A stretch of 54,510 nucleotides of DNA from Wohlfahrtiimonas sp. (GTDB lineage Bacteria; Pseudomonadota; Gammaproteobacteria; Cardiobacteriales; Wohlfahrtiimonadaceae): positions 1 to 54,510 of the forward strand of contig JASLHB010000091.1 of the NCBI GenBank assembly GCA_030149965.1. The letters are read 5' to 3'. The notes under the pieces were generated by a model. It was given only the letters and a program-made list of their open reading frames with translations, had not been told where the DNA came from and did not search any database. A program made the translations under genes and the position numbers. Positions within the stretch are counted from its first letter, which is position 1. Each line of letters starts with the position of its first letter. Below are positions 42,154 to 51,364 of the stretch, in pieces.

Positions 42154-43512
42154 ATGAAGAAACTTTTTGTGGGCGCTGAGTTTAAGGCGCTCATCTCTTT
42201 GGCTTTCCCTATTTTATGTACGCAGTTATTGCAAGTGGGCATGGGAACGACGGATATTGCTATTACTGGACACTTTAATGCGCTTGTGCAATCAGGTGTT
42301 GCAATGGGTGTTTTTGTTTGGAATCCAATTCTATTATTTGCAAGTGGTACGCTGATGGCAGTAACGATTTTAACTGCTCATCAATTTGGTGCGAATCGCT
42401 TTAAGCGCATTCCGACAATATTTCATGGTGGCGTTTCTGTTGCGCTCGTTTTTTCAGTGATTGCCATCGTCATTATGTGGAACTCTGAGCATATATTACG
42501 ATTTTTTGAAGTACAGGATGATGTGATTCCATTGTCAGTGGATTATCTTCGTGCGTTATCTGTTGGTGTACCTGCAATTTTCTTATTCAATACATTACGC
42601 AGCGTTTGTGAAGGTGTTGCACGTCCTGTGCCTGTCACAATTGTAACGTTCATTGGTTTTATCATTAATGGTGTTATGAACTATTTCTTAGTTTATGGAT
42701 ATGAGCCGATTGGATTAAAAAGTTATGGCGTGATTGGCTCAGGTTTAGGCACAGCATTTGCGATGTGGAGTATGTTAGTGTGCATGTTGATGTTTTATCG
42801 CGTAGAACCACGTTTAAAAAGGCTGGACCTTTTTCATTATCGTGCACGTATATTTAAGCAAGTTAAAGCTTTGCTACAAGTTGGCGTGCCAAATGGTGCA
42901 TCTATATTTGCTGAAGTTGCTTTGTTTTCAGTTTCAGGATTAATTTTAGGGCGCTTTGGTGAATTAGTTATTAATAGCCATCAAATCGCATTGAATATTA
43001 CAAGTTTGTCATTTATGGTGCCACTCAGTACTTCATTTGCATTGATTGCGCTGATTGGACAAAGAATTGGTCGTAAAGATTATGAAGGTGCAATTCGTAT
43101 TGCTAAAATGGGGCGCTTAACTTGTTTCGGTATTATGATTGGTACCGGAATTTATCTCTTTACTTTGAGATCATACTTACCAATGGTGTTTTCAGATGAC
43201 CCTGAAATTTTAGCACTCAGTACACATTTATTGCTGTTTTCTATTATTTTTCAACTGCCTGATGGATTGCAAATTGCAGCTGCAGGTTGTTTACGTGGCA
43301 TGAAAGATACTAAGGCACCAATGGTGATTGGTATCACTTCTTATTGGTTGGTTGCATTGCCAATTGGTTATTATTTGGCTGTGACGAAGAACATGCAAGC
43401 AGAAGGTGTTTGGATTGGTTTAATTATTGGTTTAACATGTTCGGCGATTTTGTCGAATTTACGCTTGCAATGGCAGTTTAAACGCATGAAGAGGATGTAT
43501 GGTTTGACATAA
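42154..43512 (+). CDS. MATE family efflux transporter (NorM-like)
   Basis: A 452-residue protein with about 12 membrane helices, of the multidrug and toxic compound extrusion family. N-lobe motifs are LAFPILCTQLLQVGMGTTDIAITG, GVFVWNPILLFASGTLMAVTILTAHQFGA. The internally repeated C-lobe shows GVPNGASIFAEVALFSVSGLILGRFGELVINSHQIALNI and AGCLRGMKDTKAPMVI. Such pumps exchange cationic drugs for Na+ or H+. It follows marC with a TAAGGAA site and has no terminator of its own that I can see. Confidence 0.93.
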   Translation: MKKLFVGAEFKALISLAFPILCTQLLQVGMGTTDIAITGHFNALVQSGVAMGVFVWNPILLFASGTLMAVTILTAHQFGANRFKRIPTIFHGGVSVALVFSVIAIVIMWNSEHILRFFEVQDDVIPLSVDYLRALSVGVPAIFLFNTLRSVCEGVARPVPVTIVTFIGFIINGVMNYFLVYGYEPIGLKSYGVIGSGLGTAFAMWSMLVCMLMFYRVEPRLKRLDLFHYRARIFKQVKALLQVGVPNGASIFAEVALFSVSGLILGRFGELVINSHQIALNITSLSFMVPLSTSFALIALIGQRIGRKDYEGAIRIAKMGRLTCFGIMIGTGIYLFTLRSYLPMVFSDDPEILALSTHLLLFSIIFQLPDGLQIAAAGCLRGMKDTKAPMVIGITSYWLVALPIGYYLAVTKNMQAEGVWIGLIIGLTCSAILSNLRLQWQFKRMKRMYGLT

Positions 43513-43573
43513 GTCAATGAGCACTTTGATTTCTAAGTTATCTGTCGAACATTTAGCTACATTAGCGCTGTTT

Positions 43574-43606
43574 GCTGTATAAAAAGTGATCGAAGTGTTA
43601 TACAGC
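43574..43606. repeat. Inverted repeat GCTGTATAA-N15-TTATACAGC
   Basis: Perfect 9-bp arms (43574-43582 and 43598-43606) in the gap before nnr. No T tract follows, so it looks like an operator or an RNA hairpin in the nnr leader rather than a terminator. Confidence 0.6.
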
Positions 43607-43688
43607 CCAAAATCGAAGGGTTACTTTAGTACCAATTTAATGTCTCTAAATTAGCTCAATTACATATTTTATAGGATTGTTAAGTATT

Positions 43689-45191
43689 ATGAAAAACGCT
43701 TCAACTCCTTTGTATGACATTCATGCCATCAAAGATATCGAGAAACGAGCACTAGAAGTGCTCAATATCGCGTCAATTACATTAATGCAGCGCGCTGCAT
43801 TGTTTGTTCTGGGATATCTCTATAAGTCATATCCAGATGTGAAGAAGATTGCAGTGATTGTTGGTGCTGGGCGAAATGGTGGCGATGGCTATTTTTTTGC
43901 ACAGCAAGCATTGAGTGCAGGTTTTGAAGTCAAAATCTTTTACTTAGCAGATCCTAACAACTTAGTAGATGATGTTCGTAAAGCATATTTAGCAGCAAAA
44001 GGCATGGGCGTACCATGCGAATCATTTTCTTCAAGCTGTTTGGATGATGCTGATTTAATCATTGATGCAATGATGGGAACAGGCGTTAACCGTGCTTTAT
44101 CAGGGGAATGGTTAGGTGCTGCAATGTTGATTAATCGCAGTGGTAAACCCGTTATTTCTTTGGATATTCCTTCTGGTTTGAATGCAAATACAGGCGCGAT
44201 TTTAAGTGAAGCTGTGAAAGCAACTGAAACAATTACATTTATTGCACAAAAACCGGGTTTGTACACAGGTAAAGGCCCTGAATATGTGGGCAAAGTGATC
44301 TGTTCAGATTTAGGTATTCCTGAAGAGTGTTTTGAAGCGATTCATGCAGCTTCTTGTCGATTTAACTTACCTGCAATGGCAGAATGGTTTCCTGATCGTA
44401 AGAAATTTAATCACAAAGGCAACTTTGGTCATATTTTAGTTGTGGGTGGCTATCTTGGCATGGCTGGTGCTGCATTATTGGCAGGACATGCAGCATTAAG
44501 ATCAGGCGCTGGTCGCGTTTCTATTGCAACGCATCCACATCATGCAACGGCGATGATTCCTTATCATCCTGAGTTAATGGTTCGTGGCGTGAATGGTGCT
44601 GAAGATTTAGCGCCGTTATTAGAAGTTGCAACGTGCATTGTGATTGGTTGTGGATTGGGCACAAATGAATGGTCAGTTGAACTAATGAATGCTGTATTAG
44701 CATCTGGTAAACCTGTTGTGATTGATGCTGATGGCTTGAATCTGATCGCACAAGATAAAATCTCTAAAGAGTTATTAGAAGAAAATAAAGATAATCATGT
44801 GATTACGCCGCATCCTGTGGAAGCGGCAAGATTATTGCATGGCACTGTTAATGATGTGGAAGCAGATCGTTTAGTGACAGCTTATCAATTGTCAGAAAAG
44901 TTTGGTATCACTGTATTGAAAGGTGCAGGATCTTTAGTTTGCGATTCAGATTTCTTGAGCATTAACACAACTGGTAATCCTGCGATGGCAAGTTCTGGAA
45001 TGGGCGATGCTTTGAGTGGTATTATTGCTGGTTTGATTGTGCAAGGTGTTTCTTCAAGACGAGCAACTCGTTTAGGTGTTTGGTTGCATGGCTTAGCAGG
45101 CGATATTTGCGCTGAGCAAGGCTATCGTTCTGTGATTGCAACAGATGTGATTGAGTTCTTGCCAAAAGCAATCGCAAGACTTAAGGATTAA
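43689..45191 (+). CDS. nnr: Bifunctional NAD(P)H-hydrate epimerase / ADP-dependent dehydratase
   Basis: A repair enzyme for hydrated NAD(P)H, 500 residues. The N-terminal YjeF_N epimerase domain (about 1-215) has GAGRNGGDGYFFAQQAL, DAMMGTGVNR and SLDIPSGLNANTG. The C-terminal ribokinase-like dehydratase domain (about 230-498) has NHKGNFGHILVVGGYLGMAGAALLAG, DADGLN, VITPHPVEAARLL and TGNPAMASSGMGDALSGIIAGL. The ATG at 43689 has AGGA upstream; a TTG at 43677 overlaps that site and is unlikely. It is followed by tsaE after one base, the usual yjeF-yjeE pair. Confidence 0.96.
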   Translation: MKNASTPLYDIHAIKDIEKRALEVLNIASITLMQRAALFVLGYLYKSYPDVKKIAVIVGAGRNGGDGYFFAQQALSAGFEVKIFYLADPNNLVDDVRKAYLAAKGMGVPCESFSSSCLDDADLIIDAMMGTGVNRALSGEWLGAAMLINRSGKPVISLDIPSGLNANTGAILSEAVKATETITFIAQKPGLYTGKGPEYVGKVICSDLGIPEECFEAIHAASCRFNLPAMAEWFPDRKKFNHKGNFGHILVVGGYLGMAGAALLAGHAALRSGAGRVSIATHPHHATAMIPYHPELMVRGVNGAEDLAPLLEVATCIVIGCGLGTNEWSVELMNAVLASGKPVVIDADGLNLIAQDKISKELLEENKDNHVITPHPVEAARLLHGTVNDVEADRLVTAYQLSEKFGITVLKGAGSLVCDSDFLSINTTGNPAMASSGMGDALSGIIAGLIVQGVSSRRATRLGVWLHGLAGDICAEQGYRSVIATDVIEFLPKAIARLKD

Positions 45192-45192
45192 G

Positions 45193-45651
45193 ATGGATTT
45201 AACAGTAGAATTACAAAGTGAATCAGATACTGCTGCGATTGCTGAAAAGCTAGCAGCAGTGATTGCTTCGCAAAATTTACAGGCGTTTAAACTGTATTTG
45301 TCAGGTGATTTAGGCGCAGGTAAAACAACTTTTTCAAAATATTTTTTAAAGGCTTTGGGCGTTGATGAAACGATTAAAAGCCCAACATATACAATCATTG
45401 AGAGCTATTCTGCAGGCGATTTGAATGTCGATCACATTGATTTATATCGCATTGAAGAACATGATTTATATGATTTAGGTTTTTTGGAAGATGATCACAA
45501 AATTTGGTTGATAGAATGGCCTGAAAAGGGCGGTGAATCATTGCCAGAACCTGATTTGTTATTAGTATTAGAGCGAGCAGATGTGTTATCTATGCAGCTG
45601 TTGCCCAAATCGAAACTTGGGCAACAAGCAGTTTTGGCATTAGATATCTGA
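45193..45651 (+). CDS. tsaE: tRNA threonylcarbamoyladenosine biosynthesis ATPase TsaE
   Basis: The ATPase of the TsaBDE complex that makes t6A37; 152 residues. The P-loop SGDLGAGKTTFSKYFL, the TIKSPTYTIIESY switch and HIDLYRI...DLYDLGF are the family hallmarks, followed by IWLIEWPEK. An AAGGATTAAG site lies before the ATG. The frame extends upstream inside nnr to 45151 without support. Its last 12 bases overlap the convergent lipoprotein gene. With tcdA, this gives the window two enzymes of the t6A/ct6A pathway. Confidence 0.95.
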   Translation: MDLTVELQSESDTAAIAEKLAAVIASQNLQAFKLYLSGDLGAGKTTFSKYFLKALGVDETIKSPTYTIIESYSAGDLNVDHIDLYRIEEHDLYDLGFLEDDHKIWLIEWPEKGGESLPEPDLLLVLERADVLSMQLLPKSKLGQQAVLALDI

Positions 45652-46314
45652 TGCGAACTTGGTTGTGTTGCGATCCAATGGGATTGCAGCACTGCCTTCC
45701 GCTAAGAAAGCACGCGTTTTTGCATCGTAAAATGCATAACGAATAGCAATGTCATCTGCATTAATAGTATATGCGCCCATTACGATGATATCTGCTTTGA
45801 ATGCAGCTGCAGCACGAGATGCTTCTGCTGTTGGTACGACCATTTTATTTTGCACAGCGATCATGTCGCGTTTATAGCGGACATATTTTGCTGTAGCAGT
45901 TTTACCAATTGCATTTGTTAAGCCCATGCCTGAAATACGGCCAGCTTTTTCACTTTTATTAATATCTTTTGCATTCACTAAAGCGCCCACTAAGAAAACC
46001 TCATTAGCGAAAATATCATTTTTCTTTTTAAACAATAGAGGATATTTTTGCTTCACTTCTACAATGGACTTTCTTAATGCTTCCTGCATCTTATAAGATG
46101 AGTTTTGGTTGAAGTCAGCAACTTCACGATCCAAAGAAGAACGTTCTACAGCAGATACTTCCCAAGCATTGTAATGTTCATATTTGTATTTTGGCTGTTC
46201 TGCGATTTCTTGATCGTACGGAACGCCGTAAACAGGTGCGCCATCTACAGCAGGCCAAATGCAACCGGACAATACGATTAAGCTTGCCATACTCAAGGGG
46301 ATTATTTTTTTCAT
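45640..46314 (-). CDS. Lipoprotein of unknown function
   Basis: A 224-residue lipoprotein (lipobox VLSGC, Cys18) facing tsaE. The mature part has a proline/tyrosine-rich start (GAPVYGVPYDQE), a helical middle and a C-terminal ADIIVMGAYTINADDIAIRYAFYDAKTRAFLAEGSA stretch. The latter resembles the FlgO-like fold, in which a lipoprotein surveys a periplasmic or outer-membrane partner, but the likeness is only in pattern. There is no flagellar gene nearby. It is divergent from apbC and monocistronic. Confidence 0.8.
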   Translation of the reverse strand: MKKIIPLSMASLIVLSGCIWPAVDGAPVYGVPYDQEIAEQPKYKYEHYNAWEVSAVERSSLDREVADFNQNSSYKMQEALRKSIVEVKQKYPLLFKKKNDIFANEVFLVGALVNAKDINKSEKAGRISGMGLTNAIGKTATAKYVRYKRDMIAVQNKMVVPTAEASRAAAAFKADIIVMGAYTINADDIAIRYAFYDAKTRAFLAEGSAAIPLDRNTTKFASDI

Positions 46315-46477
46315 AATTATCCTGTCTCTATATAATCTGTAATGATTTAAATTGTAATCTCGCGGATTATATCATGGAAAAATAATCAATTATTTGAATT
46401 TCATTGTTAAATCATGTAACTCGTACAAATTGCACTGAATATCAGCCTATGAGATTTCGGTCAGTTGATGTGAGCCG

Positions 46478-46486
46478 TGATAGAAT
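46478..46486 (+). promoter_or_regulatory. Extended -10 promoter of the apbC-moaC operon
   Basis: TGATAGAAT fits an extended -10 element (TG-N-TAGAAT) 34 bases before the apbC start. It is the only convincing promoter I see for the eleven genes that follow. Confidence 0.55.
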
Positions 46487-46519
46487 ACGCGCACTGTTTA
46501 AAATTGTGTTGAGGGTTGT

Positions 46520-47602
46520 ATGAAAGAACAGATTATTAATGCTTTGAATCAAGTCAAAGTTGTTTTTGACAACAAAAGTTTGGGTGAGTTATTGCGAATC
46601 ACATCGGTTGATTATTTGGAAAAAGATCAAGCCTATGTTGTAACAATTACCCTCAATTTTGAAAGCCAAACGTACAATGAAGCTCTGGTAAAAGCTTGTG
46701 GCGAAGTGATTCAGCCATTATTGAAGGCAGGCGAAAGCGTTCGTTTTGAGATTAATGCTAAAAACGTTGCACATAAAGTGCAAGGCGGTTTAAAACCATT
46801 AAAGAATATTAAAAATATCATCGCTGTAGGTTCAGGTAAAGGCGGCGTTGGTAAATCAACAACTTCTATCAATATTGCGAATGCACTCAAAAATGAAGGT
46901 TTTGTTGTGGGTATTTTGGATGCGGATATTTATGGTCCAAGCATGCCAAAAATGCTCGGTACAAATGAAAAACCTGCATCACGTGATAATAAAAGCATGG
47001 AGCCAATTGATGTAGATGGCATGCAAGCAATGTCTATCGGATTCTTGGTTGATGAAAAAGATGCAATGATTTGGCGTGCGCCGATGGCTGTTGGTGCATT
47101 GACGCAATTATTGAATGATACAAATTGGCGCGATCTAGATTATTTGATCATTGATATGCCACCGGGAACAGGCGACATTCAATTAACATTGTCACAAAAG
47201 ATTCCTGTTGCTGGCAGCGTGATCGTAACAACGCCGCAAGATATTGCATTGATCGATGCTCGTAAAGGGATCGATATGTTCAATAAAGTGGATGTGCCAA
47301 TTTTGGGTGTTGTGGAAAATATGAGTACGCACGTTTGCTCTAATTGTGGTCACGAAGAAGCAATTTTCGGTGCGAATGGCGGTCAATCATTGGCAGAAGA
47401 TTCTCATGTTCCGCTTTTAGGTCAATTACCTTTGGATATTCGTGTGCGTCAAGCATTGGATAATGGCAATGTGCATTCATTAAATGATTCTGATATTGCT
47501 TTGCGTTATCAAGAGATTGCTCTTAAAATGGTATCTCATTTGTCTCAGCGCCCGAAAGATGTCGCAGGCAAATTCCCTAAAATTGTTGTAGAGAATCGCT
47601 AA
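46520..47602 (+). CDS. apbC: Iron-sulfur cluster carrier protein ApbC (Mrp)
   Basis: A P-loop NTPase that carries [4Fe-4S] clusters to target enzymes; 360 residues. The N-terminal DUF59-like domain (about 1-90) is followed by GSGKGGVGKSTTSINIA (deviant Walker A), DADIYGPSMPKMLG, IIDMPPGTGDIQLTLSQ, and the cluster-binding CSNCGH with Cys273 and Cys276. It is the first gene of a long operon; dcd follows after three bases, as in several gammaproteobacteria. Confidence 0.95.
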   Translation: MKEQIINALNQVKVVFDNKSLGELLRITSVDYLEKDQAYVVTITLNFESQTYNEALVKACGEVIQPLLKAGESVRFEINAKNVAHKVQGGLKPLKNIKNIIAVGSGKGGVGKSTTSINIANALKNEGFVVGILDADIYGPSMPKMLGTNEKPASRDNKSMEPIDVDGMQAMSIGFLVDEKDAMIWRAPMAVGALTQLLNDTNWRDLDYLIIDMPPGTGDIQLTLSQKIPVAGSVIVTTPQDIALIDARKGIDMFNKVDVPILGVVENMSTHVCSNCGHEEAIFGANGGQSLAEDSHVPLLGQLPLDIRVRQALDNGNVHSLNDSDIALRYQEIALKMVSHLSQRPKDVAGKFPKIVVENR

Positions 47603-47605
47603 ATT

Positions 47606-48175
47606 ATGAGCATTAAATCTGATCGTTGGATCCGTGAGCAAGCCGAAAAACATGGCATGATCGAACCGTTTGCAGCTGGGCAAGTTCGTTATGATGATAA
47701 TGAAAACCGCATCATCAGCTACGGCACATCAAGCTATGGTTATGATGTGCGTTGTAGTAATGAATTTAAAGTGTTCACGAACATTAACTCAACCATCGTT
47801 GATCCTAAGAATTTTGAAGATGGAACATTTGTAGATGTTGTATCTGACGTTTGCATCATTCCACCTAATTCATTTGCATTGGCAAGAACGGTTGAATATT
47901 TCCGTATTCCACGCAGCGTTTTGACGGTTTGCTTAGGTAAATCAACTTATGCACGTTGTGGCATTATCGTGAATGTCACGCCATTAGAACCAGAATGGGA
48001 AGGGCACGTAACATTAGAATTTTCTAACACAACTCCATTGCCAGCAAAAATTTATGCAGGTGAAGGCGTTGCACAAATGCTCTTTTTTGAATCTGATGAA
48101 ATTTGTGAAACATCATATAAAGATCGCGGGGGTAAATACCAAGGTCAAACTGGTGTAACACTACCAAGAACATAA
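47606..48175 (+). CDS. dcd: dCTP deaminase
   Basis: Converts dCTP to dUTP for thymidylate synthesis; 189 residues. It follows the Pseudomonas form almost exactly: KSDRWIREQAEKHGMIEPF, ISYGTSSYGYDVRC, VDPKNF, CIIPPNSFALARTVEYFRIP, GKSTYARCGIIVNVTPLEPEWEGHVTLEFSNTT and KYQGQTGVTLP. The SSYGYD and EFSNTT blocks contain the active-site residues. It is part of the apbC operon. Confidence 0.96.
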   Translation: MSIKSDRWIREQAEKHGMIEPFAAGQVRYDDNENRIISYGTSSYGYDVRCSNEFKVFTNINSTIVDPKNFEDGTFVDVVSDVCIIPPNSFALARTVEYFRIPRSVLTVCLGKSTYARCGIIVNVTPLEPEWEGHVTLEFSNTTPLPAKIYAGEGVAQMLFFESDEICETSYKDRGGKYQGQTGVTLPRT

Positions 48176-48188
48176 TAGAAGGATAGTA

Positions 48189-48953
48189 ATGTCTGACATT
48201 AGAATTAAAACGCCAGAACAAATCGAAGGAATTCGTAAAGCATGTCGCTTGGCTGCTGATGTTTTGGATATGATTGGCGAACATGTGAAAGTTGGCGTAA
48301 CAACGCTTGAACTCGATAACATCATGAACCAATTTATTTTGGATAACGGTGCGATTTCAGCATGTTTTGGTTATGGTGATCCAGGTTTTCCAAAGTACAC
48401 TTGTATTTCTTTGAATCACGTTGTTTGTCACGGTATTCCAAATGATAAAGCTTTGAAAAAAGGCGATATCTTAAATATCGATGTTACAGTGATTTTGGAT
48501 GGTTATTTTGGTGATAACAGCCGCATGTATAAAGCAGGGGAAATCTCTACTTTAGCGCAGCGTTTGATCGATACAACTTATGACTGCATGATGCTCGGTA
48601 TTGAAACTGTGAAACCAGGCGCATCATTCCGAGAGATTGGTCAAGCAATTGAAAAACATGCACATGCAAATCATTTTTCAGTTGTGGAAGATTTCTGTGG
48701 TCATGGCGTTGGGATTGAATTCCACGAAGCGCCATTAGTATTGCATTATGATTCTCCAAAAGTAACGGATGTTATGCAAGAAGGTATGATTTTCACGATT
48801 GAGCCAATGCTTAATGTGGGTAAACATACTTGTAAAGTTTTATCAGATAATTGGACAGTTGTGACAAGAGATCGCTCGCTTTCTGCACAGTGGGAACATC
48901 AGATTCTTGTGACTAAAACTGGTCATGAAATCTTAACGTTATCAAAACTATAA
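48189..48953 (+). CDS. map: Methionine aminopeptidase, type I
   Basis: Removes the N-terminal methionine of new proteins; 254 residues. The dinuclear metal ligands of the pita-bread fold are seen in order: Asp in LNIDVTVILDGYFGDNS (two Asp), His in CGHGVGIEFHEAP, Glu in GMIFTIEPML, and Glu in SAQWEHQILVT. CHGIPND is also typical. It has an AGGA site. It stands before ubiH where pepP, a related fold, stands in E. coli and Pseudomonas. Confidence 0.96.
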   Translation: MSDIRIKTPEQIEGIRKACRLAADVLDMIGEHVKVGVTTLELDNIMNQFILDNGAISACFGYGDPGFPKYTCISLNHVVCHGIPNDKALKKGDILNIDVTVILDGYFGDNSRMYKAGEISTLAQRLIDTTYDCMMLGIETVKPGASFREIGQAIEKHAHANHFSVVEDFCGHGVGIEFHEAPLVLHYDSPKVTDVMQEGMIFTIEPMLNVGKHTCKVLSDNWTVVTRDRSLSAQWEHQILVTKTGHEILTLSKL

Positions 48954-48957
48954 AATT

Positions 48958-50127
48958 ATGAACGATCATCACATGCTTTCTTTTTGTATCTCGGGTGCTG
49001 GGCCGATTGGCTTGGCGTTGGCTTTGGGTTTAGGGCAGCAAGGCTTTCGAGTTTCGCTGCTGGATCAGAAAAGTGGGATCGATGCCGAAGTATTGGTAGA
49101 TGATCGTAGAATGTTGGCTTTGTCGCATCGCACCGTTGAATTTTTTAAACGATTAAATGCGTGGGATGCGATGAGCGAATATGCAACGCCGATTGATGCG
49201 GTGCATGTTTCACAGAAGAATTGCAAAGCTGAAGTATTGATGAAGGCAAATAAGCATGACATCGATCACTTCGGTTTTTTAGTGCCAGCTGGGCGCGTGG
49301 TTTTAGCGCTTTATGCACAAGTGAAAGAACAAGAAAATATTGCGCAGTTGTTTGACAGTCAAATAGTGCCAAAAGCTGGATTGGCTGATGGGCAAGTGAC
49401 GATTAAATCGAATAGCGAACAGCGCGTAGAACAATTTGATTGGATCATCGCGGCTGAAGGCGTTCATTCAGGCTTGCGTCAATCGTTTGGGATTGAAACA
49501 TTTATCCGAGATTATGATCAGATTGCCATCATTGCACGCGCAAAATTTGAAAAACCACATAAAAATATCGCTTATGAGCGCTTCACAATGGAAGGGCCTT
49601 TAGCGCTTTTGCCTGTGAATGACAATGAAATGGCGGTTGTTTTAATTTCGAATCGTGCGGAAACTGAAAAATGGCAACGCGCTTCAGATTTAACATATTC
49701 AGCTGAAGTTCTATCTCGCATTGGCGCGCGATTGGGCGATATTACGGAAGTGAGTAATCTACAAGTTTGGCCATTAACATTGATGATTCCGAAGAAAGTT
49801 GTGGAAGGTCGATTATTATTGGCTGGCAATAGCGCACACGGCTTGCATCCAATTGCAGGGCAAGGATTAAATTTAGGGATTCGTGATTGTGAAGCGATCG
49901 TGAATCTATTTAGGGATAATCATTATCCTACTGAGCAAGATTTATTGGCATTCAATGAAATGCGCCACAAAGATATAGTGAAAACTGTGGGCGCAACAGA
50001 CTTTCTTGTGAATGCATTTGGAATTAAAGGTCCATTTGCTCAAACCGCAAGATCATTGGGTTTATTTGGCGTGAAAGTGCTGCCATTTATGAAAAAGAAA
50101 ATCGCAACCATTGGAATGGGCTATTAG
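48958..50127 (+). CDS. ubiH: 2-octaprenyl-6-methoxyphenyl hydroxylase UbiH
   Basis: An FAD monooxygenase of ubiquinone synthesis; 389 residues. The dinucleotide-binding ISGAGPIGLALALGLGQQG motif is at the N-terminus, DDRRMLALSHRTVEF, the central AAEGVHSGLRQ (the DG motif here reads EG), and GRLLLAGNSAHGLHPIAGQGLNLGIRD (GD-type motif with Asn for Asp). Both changes are within the usual variation of UbiH. It lies four bases after map and eight before the second hydroxylase. Confidence 0.92.
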   Translation: MNDHHMLSFCISGAGPIGLALALGLGQQGFRVSLLDQKSGIDAEVLVDDRRMLALSHRTVEFFKRLNAWDAMSEYATPIDAVHVSQKNCKAEVLMKANKHDIDHFGFLVPAGRVVLALYAQVKEQENIAQLFDSQIVPKAGLADGQVTIKSNSEQRVEQFDWIIAAEGVHSGLRQSFGIETFIRDYDQIAIIARAKFEKPHKNIAYERFTMEGPLALLPVNDNEMAVVLISNRAETEKWQRASDLTYSAEVLSRIGARLGDITEVSNLQVWPLTLMIPKKVVEGRLLLAGNSAHGLHPIAGQGLNLGIRDCEAIVNLFRDNHYPTEQDLLAFNEMRHKDIVKTVGATDFLVNAFGIKGPFAQTARSLGLFGVKVLPFMKKKIATIGMGY

Positions 50128-50135
50128 GAGATGCT

Positions 50136-51344
50136 ATGCAGAAATTTGATGTCATTATTAACGGCGCAGGTTTAGTTGGTTCTAGTATTGCTTTAGCGCT
50201 GGCATCTTCAGGATTTAAAGTGCTAATTGTTGAATTTGCACCGATTGAAAAATTGTACCCAAAAGATGATTATGGTTTGCGTGTTTCTGCTTTTACGCCG
50301 TCAAGCCGCAAATGGTTGGAATATGTTGGCGTTTGGGATGAGTTGTTACACAGCGGACGAATGACGCCATTTTTGCATATGCATGTTTGGGATGGATCAG
50401 GCAATGGTGCATTGCAATTTGACTCAGATGGCACAGGATCAGATGCTTTGGGTTGGATTTTAGACAATGAATCAACACAAGGCGCATTATTGGATCGCGT
50501 TAAACAAGAATCAAACATCACTTTATTAGATCAAAGAAAAATGGTGAGTTTTGAGAATGTTGAAAATGGCGTGATCGTTCAAACAGATGATGGCGAAAGT
50601 TTCGAAGCGGAATTGGTTGTGGGCGCTGATGGCGGGCGATCATTGATTCGTGATTGGGCAAATATTCCTTGCACAGGTTGGAGTTACGGACAAAAAACAA
50701 TTGTAGGGCAAGTCAAACCTGAGCGCGGGCATGATAATACTTGCTGGCAGAAATTTACAACCAATGGTCCAGTTGCATTATTGCCATTGAATGATGGTCG
50801 TTGTTCATTGGCTTGGCACACAACGCACCAAGAAGCTGATGAATTATTGGCATTGGATCGTGAAGAGTTTAGCCGCCGTTTAACGGAAGCATTTGGTGGA
50901 CGATTTGGTCGCATTGATGCAGATTGGAATTTGGGTGCATTTCCTTTGCGATTGAATCATGCGCGCCATTATTATCGTGATCATTTTGTGTTAGCTGGCG
51001 ATGCTGCACATAATATTCATCCTTTAGCGGGATTGGGCGTTAATATTGGCTTTTTAGATGCAGCAACATTGGTGGAAGAGCTGATGAATGCACGAGTGCA
51101 AGGTTTGAATTTATCAGAAGATTCGGTATTGAAGCGCTATGAAAAGAGACGCAAAAAACACAATATGCTAATTATGGGCGCAATGGATGCCTTTAAACGC
51201 AGCGGCGGATCAGATAATATCTTAATGAATAAACTGCGCAACATTGGTTTAACAGTTGCGGATAAATTGCCATTGGGCAAGAGAGAGTTGGCTAGATTTG
51301 CTATGGGTTATTATGGCGATGTACCAAAGTTTGTAAAACCTTAA
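50136..51344 (+). CDS. Ubiquinone biosynthesis FAD hydroxylase (UbiI/UbiF/VisC family)
   Basis: The second FAD hydroxylase of the pathway; 402 residues. It has VIINGAGLVGSSIALALASSG, GLRVSAFTPSSRKWLE, the LVVGADGGRSLIRDWANI DG motif, and FVLAGDAAHNIHPLAGLGVNIGFLDA. Neighbouring ubiH and zapA favours UbiI (VisC), but UbiF and UbiI cannot be told apart safely by eye. It starts with AGGAG seven bases upstream. Confidence 0.9.
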   Translation: MQKFDVIINGAGLVGSSIALALASSGFKVLIVEFAPIEKLYPKDDYGLRVSAFTPSSRKWLEYVGVWDELLHSGRMTPFLHMHVWDGSGNGALQFDSDGTGSDALGWILDNESTQGALLDRVKQESNITLLDQRKMVSFENVENGVIVQTDDGESFEAELVVGADGGRSLIRDWANIPCTGWSYGQKTIVGQVKPERGHDNTCWQKFTTNGPVALLPLNDGRCSLAWHTTHQEADELLALDREEFSRRLTEAFGGRFGRIDADWNLGAFPLRLNHARHYYRDHFVLAGDAAHNIHPLAGLGVNIGFLDAATLVEELMNARVQGLNLSEDSVLKRYEKRRKKHNMLIMGAMDAFKRSGGSDNILMNKLRNIGLTVADKLPLGKRELARFAMGYYGDVPKFVKP

Positions 51345-51364
51345 TCGGAATAGGGTCTCAAAGG

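Noticed and set aside
43517..43582. A 21-codon reading frame after the MATE gene
   Set aside because: No ribosome site, no sequence character of a leader peptide, and its stop lies in the arm of an inverted repeat.
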